From Pseudeuparius sepicola (lineage: Eukaryota; Arthropoda; Insecta; Coleoptera; Anthribidae): a stretch of 64,000 nt of DNA. The position numbers were made by a program, and so were the translations under genes. Below are positions 1 to 9,338 of the stretch, in pieces; the stretch's first letter is position 1, and every line of letters begins with the position of its first letter. Below the pieces are notes generated by a model, which was given only the letters and a program-made list of their open reading frames with translations, had not been told where the DNA came from and did not search any database. Where the stretch lies: the NCBI GenBank assembly GCA_963920635.1, contig OY987299.1:69546692-69610691 (forward strand), written 5' to 3'.

Positions 1-391
1 ATAACACAATGCATTGAAGAAAATGGTGGCTTGTTAGAAGTTACAAAAATTTAGTAGTTTTTGTGGTGGAATTTTCACTTTTTTCTTTTGTTCTGTACTA
101 CCATAAGACCAATATTAATATCACCAAGTTATTAAGGTTTAATTTTAGTTGTTTTATTCATGGCTAACTATGAGTTTTTTGAAAATAAATAAGTACCTAA
201 TATGCATTCTTAATTTTTCTACAAAATCGTTATTACTAATTTGTTGGTAAAATTTGGTACATGCCTGTTTTTGAGGTGTTCAGAATGCAGGGGTGTGCAT
301 AGATTTTCTTCTAAAAAAATTGCTAATATTTAAAATCGCACAATTAATAAACTTTTATAAGGTGACCCCAAAACAAATAGGTCGCACTGTA
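1..391 (+). mobile_element. Right end of a mariner-superfamily element (same family as 50179-52117)
   Basis: The first ~50 bases match the last transposase codons of the intact element at 50179-52117, and the rest follows that element's right inverted repeat to its end, where a CACTGTA terminus stands at 385-391. The copy has drifted from the intact one and the window cuts off its left part, so whether a whole element lies upstream cannot be seen. It runs in the same orientation as the intact copy. The alignment was made by eye over several hundred bases. Confidence 0.8.
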
Positions 392-751
392 TTTACGACA
401 GCAACAAAAAAAGAAAACATTTTGGGTTCGATAATATGGTAATATAAATGTATTAATATATCGATAATCTGATATATCGGTATTCTCATAATTATTCATA
501 TATTGATATTCCAATAATCGATGTATCGATATAGCAATATTTTATATTTTAAATATTGATTTTCCCCAACCCTAACACAGTGAGTATTACGGCCGGAAAT
601 TTTATATAATAAGTTACGTAACGAACTTTGCATAAACAGTTACCCAATATTTTACTTTATGTAACTAGTTATGTAAATAGGACATTTCAATATTTGCTTT
701 GGTTTTGAAACATGTTACCGTATATTTCAAAATTAGGAAAATAATTTTATG
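392..751. other. AT-rich spacer, no gene
   Basis: There is no coding sequence here. Between about 430 and 550 short ATCGATAT-like strings recur (TATCGATAAT, TATCGGTATT, TATCGATATA), a degenerate self-complementary low-complexity tract. Confidence 0.6.
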
Positions 752-1105
752 TACAGGGTGTCCCATTTTGGGTGTTTTTGGGTGTTTTTCTCAAAAATCT
801 CGGTTATTATTAAAGCTAGAGTGTTGCGGTTTTCACGTAACTGTACTACTTTTTTGAGAGGAATTTGGTGGACCAATCAGATTTTAGATAAGTTTTATAG
901 TTTCCGCGCATTGGCGCAGGACTGGAAATTTTCAATTTTTGGAAACCTCTCTCCTGGCTACAATTTATATAGAATATCGACAAATTTAATCAACTATTTT
1001 TATAGATTTTTTGGCGTAGAATCGAATGGAATAATTAGTTTTTTGATAGCGTTAATAGTTTTTGAGATATGAACTATGGTTTCCATTAAAAAAAATATAA
1101 CTTTG

Positions 1106-2987
1106 TTCTGACCCTTCTCAATTCTGGTCTTTTGTCAAATCAAAACGGGGCACTTCGAGCATTCCAGGCGTAGTAACGTATAAACAAGATACTTTGTCGA
1201 GGCCAGAAAATATCGTCAGAGCTTTTGCTGACTTTTTTGGTAATGTTTATACGTTGCCTTCCAAATCAAATGCAACGGGTTTAGGCCCTTTAAACAATGT
1301 AAATATTACAATCAACCTACTCTCTGAGGATGATGTAACCAAGGCACTCAAAAATTAAAACCTAAGTCAACTTGTGGACCGGATGGTATCCCCAGCTTTC
1401 TTGTGAAAGATTGTGCTGGAGTCTTGGCGGGCCCCCTACTGAAGATGTTCAACCTTTCCCTGCAGACTTGTGTGTTTCCTAACTCATGGAAAGAATCTAA
1501 GGTTTGTCCAGTATTTAAAAAAGGTGACAAGAATAACATTGAGAACTACAGGCCTATCTGTTTGAGCTCCTGCTTGTCAAAGGTTTTTGAGATGACCTTA
1601 TATGACAGGATCTTTCCCCAAGTAAAACATTTAATATCCTCAGCCCAGAACGTTTTTTTTTGAAACCAGAAGTACTACTACAAATCTTATTAATTTCACT
1701 CAATTCACCAGTCAAGCTCTAGATAAGTGTTCCCAAATCGACACTATTTACACAGATTTCTCAAAGGCCTTTGACCGCATGGACCATACCAACCTTTTAG
1801 AGAAGCTTTGCTCAATTGGCTTCCACAATAATCTATTGGATTTAATATTATCATACTTGACTGGCAGATCTCTATCTGTTGAATGCAATGGATTTAGGTC
1901 TCATAGCTTTCCTGCTACTAGTGGAGCGCCCCAGGCTAGCAATTTGGCACCAGTTCTATTTTCTCTGTTCATAAACGATATTACTGATAATTTAGAGTCA
2001 AGTGCTGATGTTTGCGGATGATCTAAAAGTTTTTCGTGAGATCAAGTCTGATTCTGATTGCATGGAGCTCCAAGCTGACCTACATAAACTATGTGAGTGG
2101 TGTAACAATAATAAATTGCCACTTAATTCTGACAAATGCAAAGTCATGTCTTTCACGACTAAGAAATCTTATCTTACATCTGAATACAATATTAACGGTG
2201 TGAATCTTCAGAGGGTTTTCTCATTTGTGGATCTCAGGATTGCCTTTGACCCCAAGTTGTCATTTAATAATCACATAACAAATGTTACAACATCCTCATT
2301 GAAAACACTAGGCTTCATATTCAGACTTAGTACAGACTTCAATAATATAAATGCCTTAAAGTCACTTTATTTTAGCTTTGTCTGCTCTAAACTCGAGTAT
2401 TGCTCAATTGTGTGGTGTCCATATTATAATGAATATATCAGTCAACTTGAAAATATCCAGCGAAAGTTTCTAAAGTTTATATCTTTTAAAAAAGACGGTG
2501 TATATCCACCCAGAGGTGTTCCTCAATCGGAGTTGCTGGCGAGGTTTGAGGTCCCTGCATTGATTGACAGGCGCAATGTCCTGGCACTTCAAGTTCTATT
2601 CAAAATAGTGGTGGGCTTAATTGATGGTGCAGAGTTGCTAGCATTCCTCAATTTTCATATTCCATCTGATACAAGATCCAGCAATATGTTTTACTTGGAT
2701 AGAGCTAACACTAATATGTTGCTAAAATCTCCTATATACAATATGTGTAGGCTAGCAAATGAGTTTTCTGAACTTGATTTTTCACAATATAGTTTTCTCA
2801 ATTTCAAAAGGATAGTCAGGGGACTCATTTTTACCTAATTTTGTACCTGCTTCATGTAATAAGAGGACATCTATACCCAAATCAAATTAATTAAACAATA
2901 GTGTATTTCTGTAATTTTTTGCATATTGTCTTTTAAATGGAATGCCCTTCTGTTAGACAATAAAGCTTATTTATTTATTTATTTACT
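1106..2987 (+). mobile_element. 5'-truncated non-LTR retrotransposon (APE-type, Jockey/CR1-like)
   Basis: This is a reverse-transcriptase-bearing insertion flanked by the 10-bp direct repeat TATAACTTTG (1096-1105 and 2988-2997). It ends in a short ATTT-type repeat tail (about 2966-2986). A tail plus target-site duplication is typical of target-primed reverse transcription. The 5' part, including any endonuclease, is missing. It landed at the centre of palindrome FB1. Confidence 0.85.
1340..2838 (+). pseudogene. Reverse transcriptase remnant of the non-LTR element
   Basis: The reading frame is broken into at least three frames: about 1340-1663, 1664-2021 and 2002-2838. In order one sees the early RT finger region (a CGPDGIP motif near 1375-1395), the DFSKAFD motif near 1757-1777, a GAPQ motif near 1925, the catalytic FADD at about 2008-2019, and a C-terminal region with RRN and CSKLEYCS motifs. 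The protein would copy element RNA at a nicked target site. Frameshifts near 1662 and 2015 and the loss of the 5' half make this copy inactive. The assignment to the Jockey/CR1 group is inference from motif style. Confidence 0.8.
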
Positions 2988-3120
2988 TATAACTTTGGTT
3001 TCCATTTAAAAAAAAACTTTGGTTCATATCTAAAAACTATTAACGCTACCAAAAAACTAATTATTCCATTCGATTCTACGCCAAAAAATCTATAAAAATA
3101 GTTGATTAAATTTGTCGATA

Positions 3121-3785
3121 TACAGGGTGGTTCACTTTTATGTGGTAGGACTTTAACATTAGATAGAAAAAGATAATCTAAAATGAAAATTTTATATCAA
3201 CATATATCGGGGAAAGCTTAGTTTCCGAGATACAGGGCGTTGAAGTGTTGGAAAAAATATGAAGTATTTTTTACACTGTCCGAACCAGTGGAGATATTTA
3301 AACCAAATTTGATGTGTAGTACCACCTTTTTGACTACGATATTTAGTGATAATATGAAGGTCCTGAAATAACCAGTGGTGGAGTTATGGGTTTTCACTAT
3401 CACTAAATTTAAAAAATAATTAGTACGGACCTGTCTCACATCAACGTAATTTTTTTTTTCGTAAAGTTCTTTCAATTCTCTACAAAAAGTGTATCTTGAC
3501 ATTTTTTTGTATCTGCCACGGTTGTGTAGTAAATAAATTATTTCGTTTCCATCTCAGCCTTTTTTGCCTAAAAATTTGTTTTCTAAGATTATTGATAAAT
3601 ATCGCAAATAACAGAAATTAATTATGGAACACTTATCGGATTCAGCTATTTTATTTTTAATTTTATGGAAACAATTTTGAAAATAAACTGGCACTTGGTT
3701 TGAGGTACATTACTTTATTATCATTTTAACATTTTTATCAAATCTAGTATTATTTCTTAATAATTTTTATAATTCTAAATTTGTA
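3121..3785. repeat. Left 665-bp terminal inverted repeat
   Basis: It matches 5110-5774 in reverse complement. It holds a 94-codon open frame on the minus strand (3218-3502) that recurs in the other repeat. The transposase stop codon lies just inside its inner edge. Confidence 0.9.
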
Positions 3786-4860
3786 CAACATTCAACAATT
3801 GTTCAAAATGTGATCCATTCTGTTGCACACATAATTCACTTCGACGCCTAACGGATTGAACAGCATCGATTAAATTGCCATTTCTCAATTCATCGCACGC
3901 ATTTCTGATACGATCAATAAGTTGTTCCCTTGTTTCTACAGGAGTCGCATAGACTTGTTCTTTTAAAAATCCCCATACGAAGAAGTCCAGAGGTGTTATG
4001 TCCGGAGAACGTGGTGGCCAAGCAACCGGTCCCCCTCGTCCGATCCACCTATTTGGAAAGTTATTATTTAACCAGTTCCTCACATTTCGGTGAAAATGTG
4101 CAGGACAGCCGTCAAGTTGGAACCAAGCCAACAATCTTAAGTTTAAAGGAATGTCTTCCCACTTATTATTATGCTCAGCTACTAAAAACTCCAAAAAATT
4201 GTCACCATTCACTCGCTGTGGCAAAAAAAAGGGTCCAAACAGATGATGGTTGTACAGTCCAATCCAAACATTGACACTAAATTCGACCTGAAAATTTCTT
4301 GGCCGGATTGCATGTGGGTTTTCTTGTGCCCAAATATGCTGATTATGAAAGTTTACTACTCCACGACGAGTAAAACACGACTCGTCCGTCCATAAAATGT
4401 TATTTAAAAATTGTCTATTTCCTTCAATTGACTCCAAAATCCATCGGCAAAACACTAATCTTCTTTCTGCATCGCCGGGCCTTAAACCTTGTACGGGTTG
4501 TAGATGATACGCATGCCTGTGATCTCTTTTTAAAGCTCGCAAAATTGCAGACTTTGAAACACGTAGGGCCACTGACACTCTTCTGCTACTTGTTGTAGGA
4601 TTCCTATCGAATTCACGAAGAATCTCATTGTTGCGTCTGACTTGTTGGATATTGTTTTCATTTCCTCGTTCGACGATTCTAGTTCTCAGACCGCGAGTTC
4701 TGAATTGCCGGTGCATGTTAACAAACACCGAGGGACGCGGATGGCGCCTATTTGGAAATCGCCTCCGGTATTCTCTGGCTGCTTCCGCAGAGTTCCCATT
4801 TGCAACTCCATAGCAGAAATGGATGTCAGCCTGCTCTTCATTTGTAAATTGGAACGGCAT
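3775..4860 (-). CDS. DDE/D transposase with DUF4817-like N-terminus
   Basis: This is a 361-aa open frame, starting at the ATG at 4858-4860 (AAAATG context, first residues MPFQFTNEEQADIHF). An in-frame upstream ATG would add only seven unlikely residues. The N-terminal ~50 residues resemble the DUF4817 helix-turn-helix seen in insect transposases, followed by a second HTH-like region. The catalytic domain shows D in ILWTDES, D in QLDGCPAH and D in PPRSPDITPLDFF, with 36 residues between the last two. It would bind the inverted repeats and cut and paste the element at TA sites. No stop or frameshift is visible, so it may be active. It is of Tc1/mariner-superfamily (DDE_3) type; the exact family needs a phylogeny. 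Confidence 0.88.
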   Translation of the reverse strand: MPFQFTNEEQADIHFCYGVANGNSAEAAREYRRRFPNRRHPRPSVFVNMHRQFRTRGLRTRIVERGNENNIQQVRRNNEILREFDRNPTTSSRRVSVALRVSKSAILRALKRDHRHAYHLQPVQGLRPGDAERRLVFCRWILESIEGNRQFLNNILWTDESCFTRRGVVNFHNQHIWAQENPHAIRPRNFQVEFSVNVWIGLYNHHLFGPFFLPQRVNGDNFLEFLVAEHNNKWEDIPLNLRLLAWFQLDGCPAHFHRNVRNWLNNNFPNRWIGRGGPVAWPPRSPDITPLDFFVWGFLKEQVYATPVETREQLIDRIRNACDELRNGNLIDAVQSVRRRSELCVQQNGSHFEQLLNVVQI

Positions 4861-5109
4861 TTTAATTATTAACAAAGACAAACTGCGGCGCTGCTACGTT
4901 CATCTACTGGATGACAGATTATTGTATTATTAATTGTCAATAAGATTTTCTTTTCCATGGCACACTTATCTTCACCAGTACGGCGATGCAGAAAGGACAT
5001 TAGTATTTTGCCGATGGATTTTGTAGTCAAAGGAAATAAGACAATTTTTAAATAACATTTTATGGGCGGAAGAATCATGTTTTACTCGTCGTGGTATAAT
5101 TTAGAATTC

Positions 5110-5774
5110 TACAAATTTAGAATTATAAAAATTATTAAGAAATAATACTAGATTTGATAAAAATGTTAAAATGATAATAAAGTAATGTACCTCAAACCAA
5201 GTGCCAGTTTATTTTTAAAATTGTTTCCATAAAATTAAAAATAAAATAGCTGAATCCGATAAGTGTTCCATAATTAATTTCTGTTATTTGCGATATTTAT
5301 CAATAATCTTAGAAAACACATTTTTAGGCAAAAAAGGCTGAGATGGAAACGAAATAATTTATTTACTACACAACCGTGGCAGATACAAAAAAATGTCAAG
5401 ATACACTTTTTGTAGAGAATTGAAAGAACTTTACGAAAAAAAAATTTACGTTGATGTGAGACAGGTCCGTACTAATTACTTTTTAAATTTAGTGATAGTG
5501 AAAACCCATAACTCCACCACTGGTTATTTCAGGACCTTCATATTATCACTAAATATCGTAGTCAAAAAGGTGGTACTACACATCAAATTTGGTTTAAATA
5601 TCTCCACTGGTTCGGACAGTGTAAAAAATACTTCATATTTTTTCCAACACTTCAACGCCCTGTATCTCGGAAACTAAGCTTTCCCCGATATATGTTGATA
5701 TAAAATTTTCATTTTAGATTATCTTTTTCTATCTAATGTTAAAGTCCTACCACATAAAAGTGAACCACCCTGTA
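5110..5774. repeat. Right 665-bp terminal inverted repeat
   Basis: Reverse complement of 3121-3785, with the 94-codon frame on the plus strand (5393-5677). Only one residue differs between the two frames (N or I at residue 18). Confidence 0.9.
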
Positions 5775-5990
5775 TATAAGTTGTAGCCAGGAGAGAGGTT
5801 TCCAAAAATCGAAAATTTCCAGTCCTGCGCCAATGCGCGGAAACTATAAAACTTATCTAAAATCTGATTGGTCCACCAAATTTCTTTCAAAAAAGTAGTA
5901 CAGTGACGTGAAAACCGCAACCCTCTAGCTTTAATAATAACCGAAATTTTTGAGCAAAACACCCAAAAACACCCAAAATGGGACACCCTG

Positions 5991-6898
5991 TACAGGGTGA
6001 TCCAAACTCGACGCCCCAGGGCTACAGTGGGAACACGAAAACCCAACATAAAATTTCGAAAAGGGGTTCTTAAATGGGACATACTAAGGTCCAATTTTGT
6101 CCGAAAATTAGCTTTTTTTTTATGTTTGGAAAAATGGCCGCTGTGACGTCACCGATATTATTTTCCAGAAGCATACCAGTTTTTCTCTATATATTGAAAG
6201 TCCTTATCATTCTCAACAACTTTTGTATACAGAAATTTTCTGTATCTTTTGTCGTTCCAAATCTACAGGTTCAAATATGTAAAAAAACCTGGAATTTTTC
6301 TAATCATTTTTCGAAATCTAGATAGCTATGGAAACAATTGATAGTCAGAATGTTAGGGTGCCTTGCGCACCCTTAAATTTATTCAACTGGAATATATTTT
6401 TTTGTAACAAACAATAATAACAAACAAGTTAGTAATAAGCACAATTCAGAAATTTGAAGAATATTCCAGTTGAATAAATTTAAAGGTGCGCAAGGCTCCC
6501 TAACATACTATTAAATATTTTCTGACTATCATTGTTTCCATGGCTAGCTAGATTTCGGAAAATGATTATTTTCCATTTTTTACATATTTGACCCTGTATA
6601 TTTTGAACAATAAAAGACACAGAAAATCTTTCCCTACAAAAGTTGTTGAGAATGATAAGGACTTTCGATATATAGAGAAAAACTGGTATGTTTCTGGGAA
6701 AATAATATCGATGACGTCACAGCGGCCATTTTCCCAAACGTCAAAAAAGCTAATTTTTAGTCAAAATTGGACCTTAGCCAACAATCTTAAGTTTAAAGGA
6801 ATGTCTTCCCACATATTATTATGCTCAGCTACTAAAAACTCCAGAGTTTTCGTGTTCCCGCTGTAGGCCCTGGGGCGTTGAGTTTGGATCACCCTGTA
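5991..6898. mobile_element. Palindromic (foldback/MITE) element FB2
   Basis: It starts TACAGGGTGATCC and ends GGATCACCCTGTA; the arms are inverted copies of one another around a centre near 6400-6440. Its left TA is also the right TA of FB1, so the two elements abut without spacer. No transposase is present. The right arm is interrupted by foreign sequence at 6776-6843. Confidence 0.85.
6776..6843. other. 68-bp patch identical to part of the neighbouring transposase gene
   Basis: Positions 6776-6843 match 4126-4193 at 67 of 68 bases in the same strand sense, the one difference being at 6813 versus 4163. The corresponding stretch of the FB2 left arm (about 6045-6075) has a different sequence, so the patch replaces part of the right arm. 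This looks like templated repair of a break, copied from the transposon 2.6 kb away or another copy of it. Confidence 0.9.
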
Positions 6899-7125
6899 CA
6901 ATTTTGGGCAAAAGTAATTCATTGTGGCATATTATCGAACTCTACTGATCGCTGGTAATTTTCGCCATTGATGCAATAAACAATATTAACTTTTTCAGTT
7001 ATTGCATAAATAACTTTTAGAAAACTTAAAATTCTTCGATATTCTATACTTTATCTGTAGCAAACAGACAAGTTGTAATTAGTTTTATACAACATATTAT
7101 TTTTTCTTTTTTTTGCTGACATTAG

Positions 7126-7367
7126 GGGTTGGTACTAGAAATTACTACAGGAAATTAGGTTATATGCTCGAAGGTCCTTACATGATAAAAAGTTTGAAAT
7201 CAGGTGAATACAAAAGTTCATATGATTGTGGTATTCCTAAGAGAGGATTAAAACCTGTTCAACAGAGGAATAAACTGGTACTTGATCTTAAGAGAATTAT
7301 GGATGATGCTGACAATGATTACATTTTCACATTGCATAAAGAGAGAGAAGAAAAACAAGAAATTTGA
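7126..7367 (+). CDS. Elp3: Terminal exon of an ELP3-like gene (Elongator acetyltransferase subunit)
   Basis: After a pyrimidine-rich tract and an AG at 7124-7125, the exon encodes [20 protein letters not shown], which matches the conserved C-terminal end of ELP3, the radical-SAM/GNAT subunit of Elongator that modifies wobble uridines in tRNA. The first Gly codon is split by the intron. No ATG is usable, which fits a last exon. Known ELP3 proteins end soon after GPYM-K, whereas here about 55 lysine- and glutamate-rich residues follow before TGA at 7365-7367; this may be a lineage-specific tail, read-through or a diverged copy. Earlier exons are not in the window and would lie to the left, making 1-7125 intron. 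Confidence 0.72.
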
Positions 7368-8271
7368 TGATGCAAATGCAAATAACATATAAATTACATT
7401 TTAACTTTTAATCTAATATAAATGTTTAAATATAACATTGTTTTATTTCCATTTTTGAAACCTACAGCCCACACTACACAATTCTACTTTATTTCATTGG
7501 CCAACAGCTTTCTATTTTGAAATTAAAATTACATAGAACAAAATGTTAATGCATAATGCAACAATAATAGCAATGAAAATTAAAATATGTAGATAAACAA
7601 GGTTGACTTTAACGTTGTGTATTACTTGAAATTGAAGTAAATATTTGGTGGAAGTTCTAACATTGCAACAACTGCATTATGAACACAAAAAAATTAGAGT
7701 TATTTTTAAGTTGCTGTGAAAATTTAAATAATTGATCATAGTTTAAATATACCCTTTCAAACAAACAAACCAGGCTCCAAGGGCATCAAAGAGCAAATAT
7801 TTTTTTGTAAGAAGTACGGTTTAATAGTGGTGTAACGCTAACTTGTTAATCGTCGTCCAATTTGGATCACATTGAAAAATATTTAGCCATGCCCCAAGGA
7901 CCCTAAAGGGCAAATAATTTTTTTTAGTCCAACCCTGAGTAGCAAAATTATGTTTTATAAGTTTTTTACTACTCTGCAAAAAAATATGGACCATCTACGA
8001 ACATTTTTCACCGGGCCTTTAGGATCTTAAATGTTTTTTAACTATCTATTACTTGCAGCTCTTCGCCTGATTTAGTATTAAATAGGAAATAGTATAACAA
8101 ACAACAGAAATGTATTTCAATAATTTGTATACCAATTGAGCCGAGGACTCAGGTGGCTGCACCAAAAGCTCACGAGGTATAATAATAATAGTACTGTTTA
8201 TTTGAAAAATTAACCATTAGTACAATATGTGAAAACATAATAGTCTAAGAGAGCTGGCTATGCGAGAGCCT
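7368..8271. other. Non-coding stretch downstream of the ELP3-like exon
   Basis: I see no gene. An ATATAAA string near 7416 is the only weak candidate for a poly(A) signal. Two imperfect related segments (about 7770-7830 and 7895-7940, CCAAGG...AAAGRGCAAATA) hint at a diverged duplication. Confidence 0.5.
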
Positions 8272-8613
8272 TGGTGTGAGTCTGGCCGCCAGAAGGCACC
8301 CTTGAAGTATAATGCGGGGATGGGGGTCAAACATAAAATTTTTTCATGTAAACAAATTTTGCAATACTAAAAATTCACAGAATGATTGAAGACAGTATGA
8401 GTATGTAGGGAAAAATCTCCAGAACGGTGGGTGGTAGGTAAAAGGCGGCCAGAAGGCGCCAAGGTTGCAAAAATTTTTGCAGTATTTATGTGATCAAGTG
8501 CACTTGTGGCAATTTGTATATTTATTGTTTCATTCAAAATGTGATTACGTGCAAAATGCCAGAAGGCTACGCGGAGAAATAAGAGAGAAAATTTCAATAC
8601 TACGAGCATTGCT
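8272..8613 (+). repeat. Unknown interspersed repeat R1, left part (split by the gypsy element)
   Basis: This matches the reverse complement of the right part of 22600-23770, including the GCCAGAAGGCACCCTTGAAG and ATTGAAGACAGTATGAG regions. It continues after the gypsy insertion at 17337-17460. No coding sequence or terminal structure is recognised. The string CCAGAAGGC recurs three times within it. Confidence 0.75.
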
Positions 8614-9265
8614 TGTAGTATATAGGTATATGTTGGAAAGGGACATTAATTATTTATATATATATTGTATACAATTAGGTAAGTGATTACATTTTGTAAC
8701 GAAAATTGTATCTAATTTCCGTTACAGCGTTTAAATGCGTTATTTAGTTCTTATTAATTCATCACACCCCATCACACCTACCGATTTTGAAAAGTGTTGC
8801 CCTGCTGTCTGCAACCACCTATACAGGCGGATGCTTAGCAAGTTGCCTACTTTGTTGTTACCAAACAAATTGTTTATTAAAGGGTATGCGAGGTTGCAAA
8901 AATGTTTAAATTTTATTAGTCGATTGAAGGTATGTATTACTAAAGCAGTTGCATTGTTGTAATCACTGTCTGACTTTAATTATAGAGATAATATTCACTT
9001 TATTCAGTTTACGATTGACTCGCGCGCCACGGTTGTTCCGTGTACTGGCGTCACTCTTTGTTTCCGACATTTCTGCTAGTCTAATATCAGTGAGAAAAGT
9101 TTGACAGAATCGACAGTTTACACCCTGGCCTGCCATCGTCGTCCTAAATGGCGACTTCCGATTGTTTTTTTTTTTTATGGATTTGACTCCCCAAACCTTC
9201 CAATTCGTTCTGGAAGGAATGCGGAGGTCATCCGTCGTCTGTGTTTCAAAAAAGTTTATAAATAG

Positions 9266-9338
9266 GCCCGGCTAGCTCAGTCGGTAGAGCATGAGACTCT
9301 TAATCTCAGGGTCGTGGGTTCGAGCCCCACGTTGGGCG
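9266..9338 (+). tRNA. tRNA-Lys(CUU) sequence, followed by CCA
   Basis: The 73 bases fold as a complete cloverleaf: acceptor GCCCGGC with GTTGGGC, D arm GCTC/GAGC, anticodon arm TGAGA-CTCTTAA-TCTCA with anticodon CTT, and T arm GTGGG-TTCGAGC-CCCAC. Both internal promoter boxes look intact. Unusually for a eukaryote, CCA (9339-9341) follows the discriminator base directly, and the first run of four T lies about 90 bases downstream. This fits copying from a mature tRNA better than an ordinary gene, although chance CCA cannot be excluded. Confidence 0.85.

Larger units (their letters stand above)
3121..5774 (-). mobile_element. Autonomous-looking mariner-superfamily element with 665-bp inverted repeats
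   Basis: The element begins TACAGGGTGGTTCAC and ends GTGAACCACCCTGTA, with TA on both sides. It sits inside the right arm of FB1; removing it rejoins that arm. Terminal inverted repeats span 3121-3785 and 5110-5774 and look about 99% identical by eye, which suggests recent insertion. The single transposase gene lies between them on the minus strand, its last codons running into the left repeat. A deletion derivative of the same family lies at 35391-36889. Confidence 0.9.
752..5992. mobile_element. Palindromic (foldback/MITE) element FB1, split by two later insertions
   Basis: The left arm starts TACAGGGTGTCCC at 752 and runs to about 1105. Its reverse complement is found in two pieces, 2998-3120 and 5775-5992, ending GGGACACCCTGTA. 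Without the insertions at 1106-2987 and 3121-5774 the element would be about 0.7 kb and nearly one perfect hairpin. It has no coding capacity of its own; open frames in the arms are by-products of the inverted repeat. The TA ends and TIR type fit a non-autonomous Tc1/mariner-superfamily element. Confidence 0.8.

Noticed and set aside
749..1072. 107-codon open frame and its near copy at 5747-6094
   Set aside because: Both lie in the inverted arms of palindrome FB1 and are mirror copies of one another, with no family resemblance; they are by-products of the repeat.
7113..7125. Start of the ELP3-like frame at 7113
   Set aside because: The codon is TTG and lies upstream of the AG splice site; the exon starts at 7126.
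9266..9338. Calling the tRNA-Lys an ordinary functional host gene
   Set aside because: The adjacent CCA, the lack of an early T-run and its position inside an insertion with LTR-type ends make this unsafe, so it is reported as a tRNA sequence of uncertain function.
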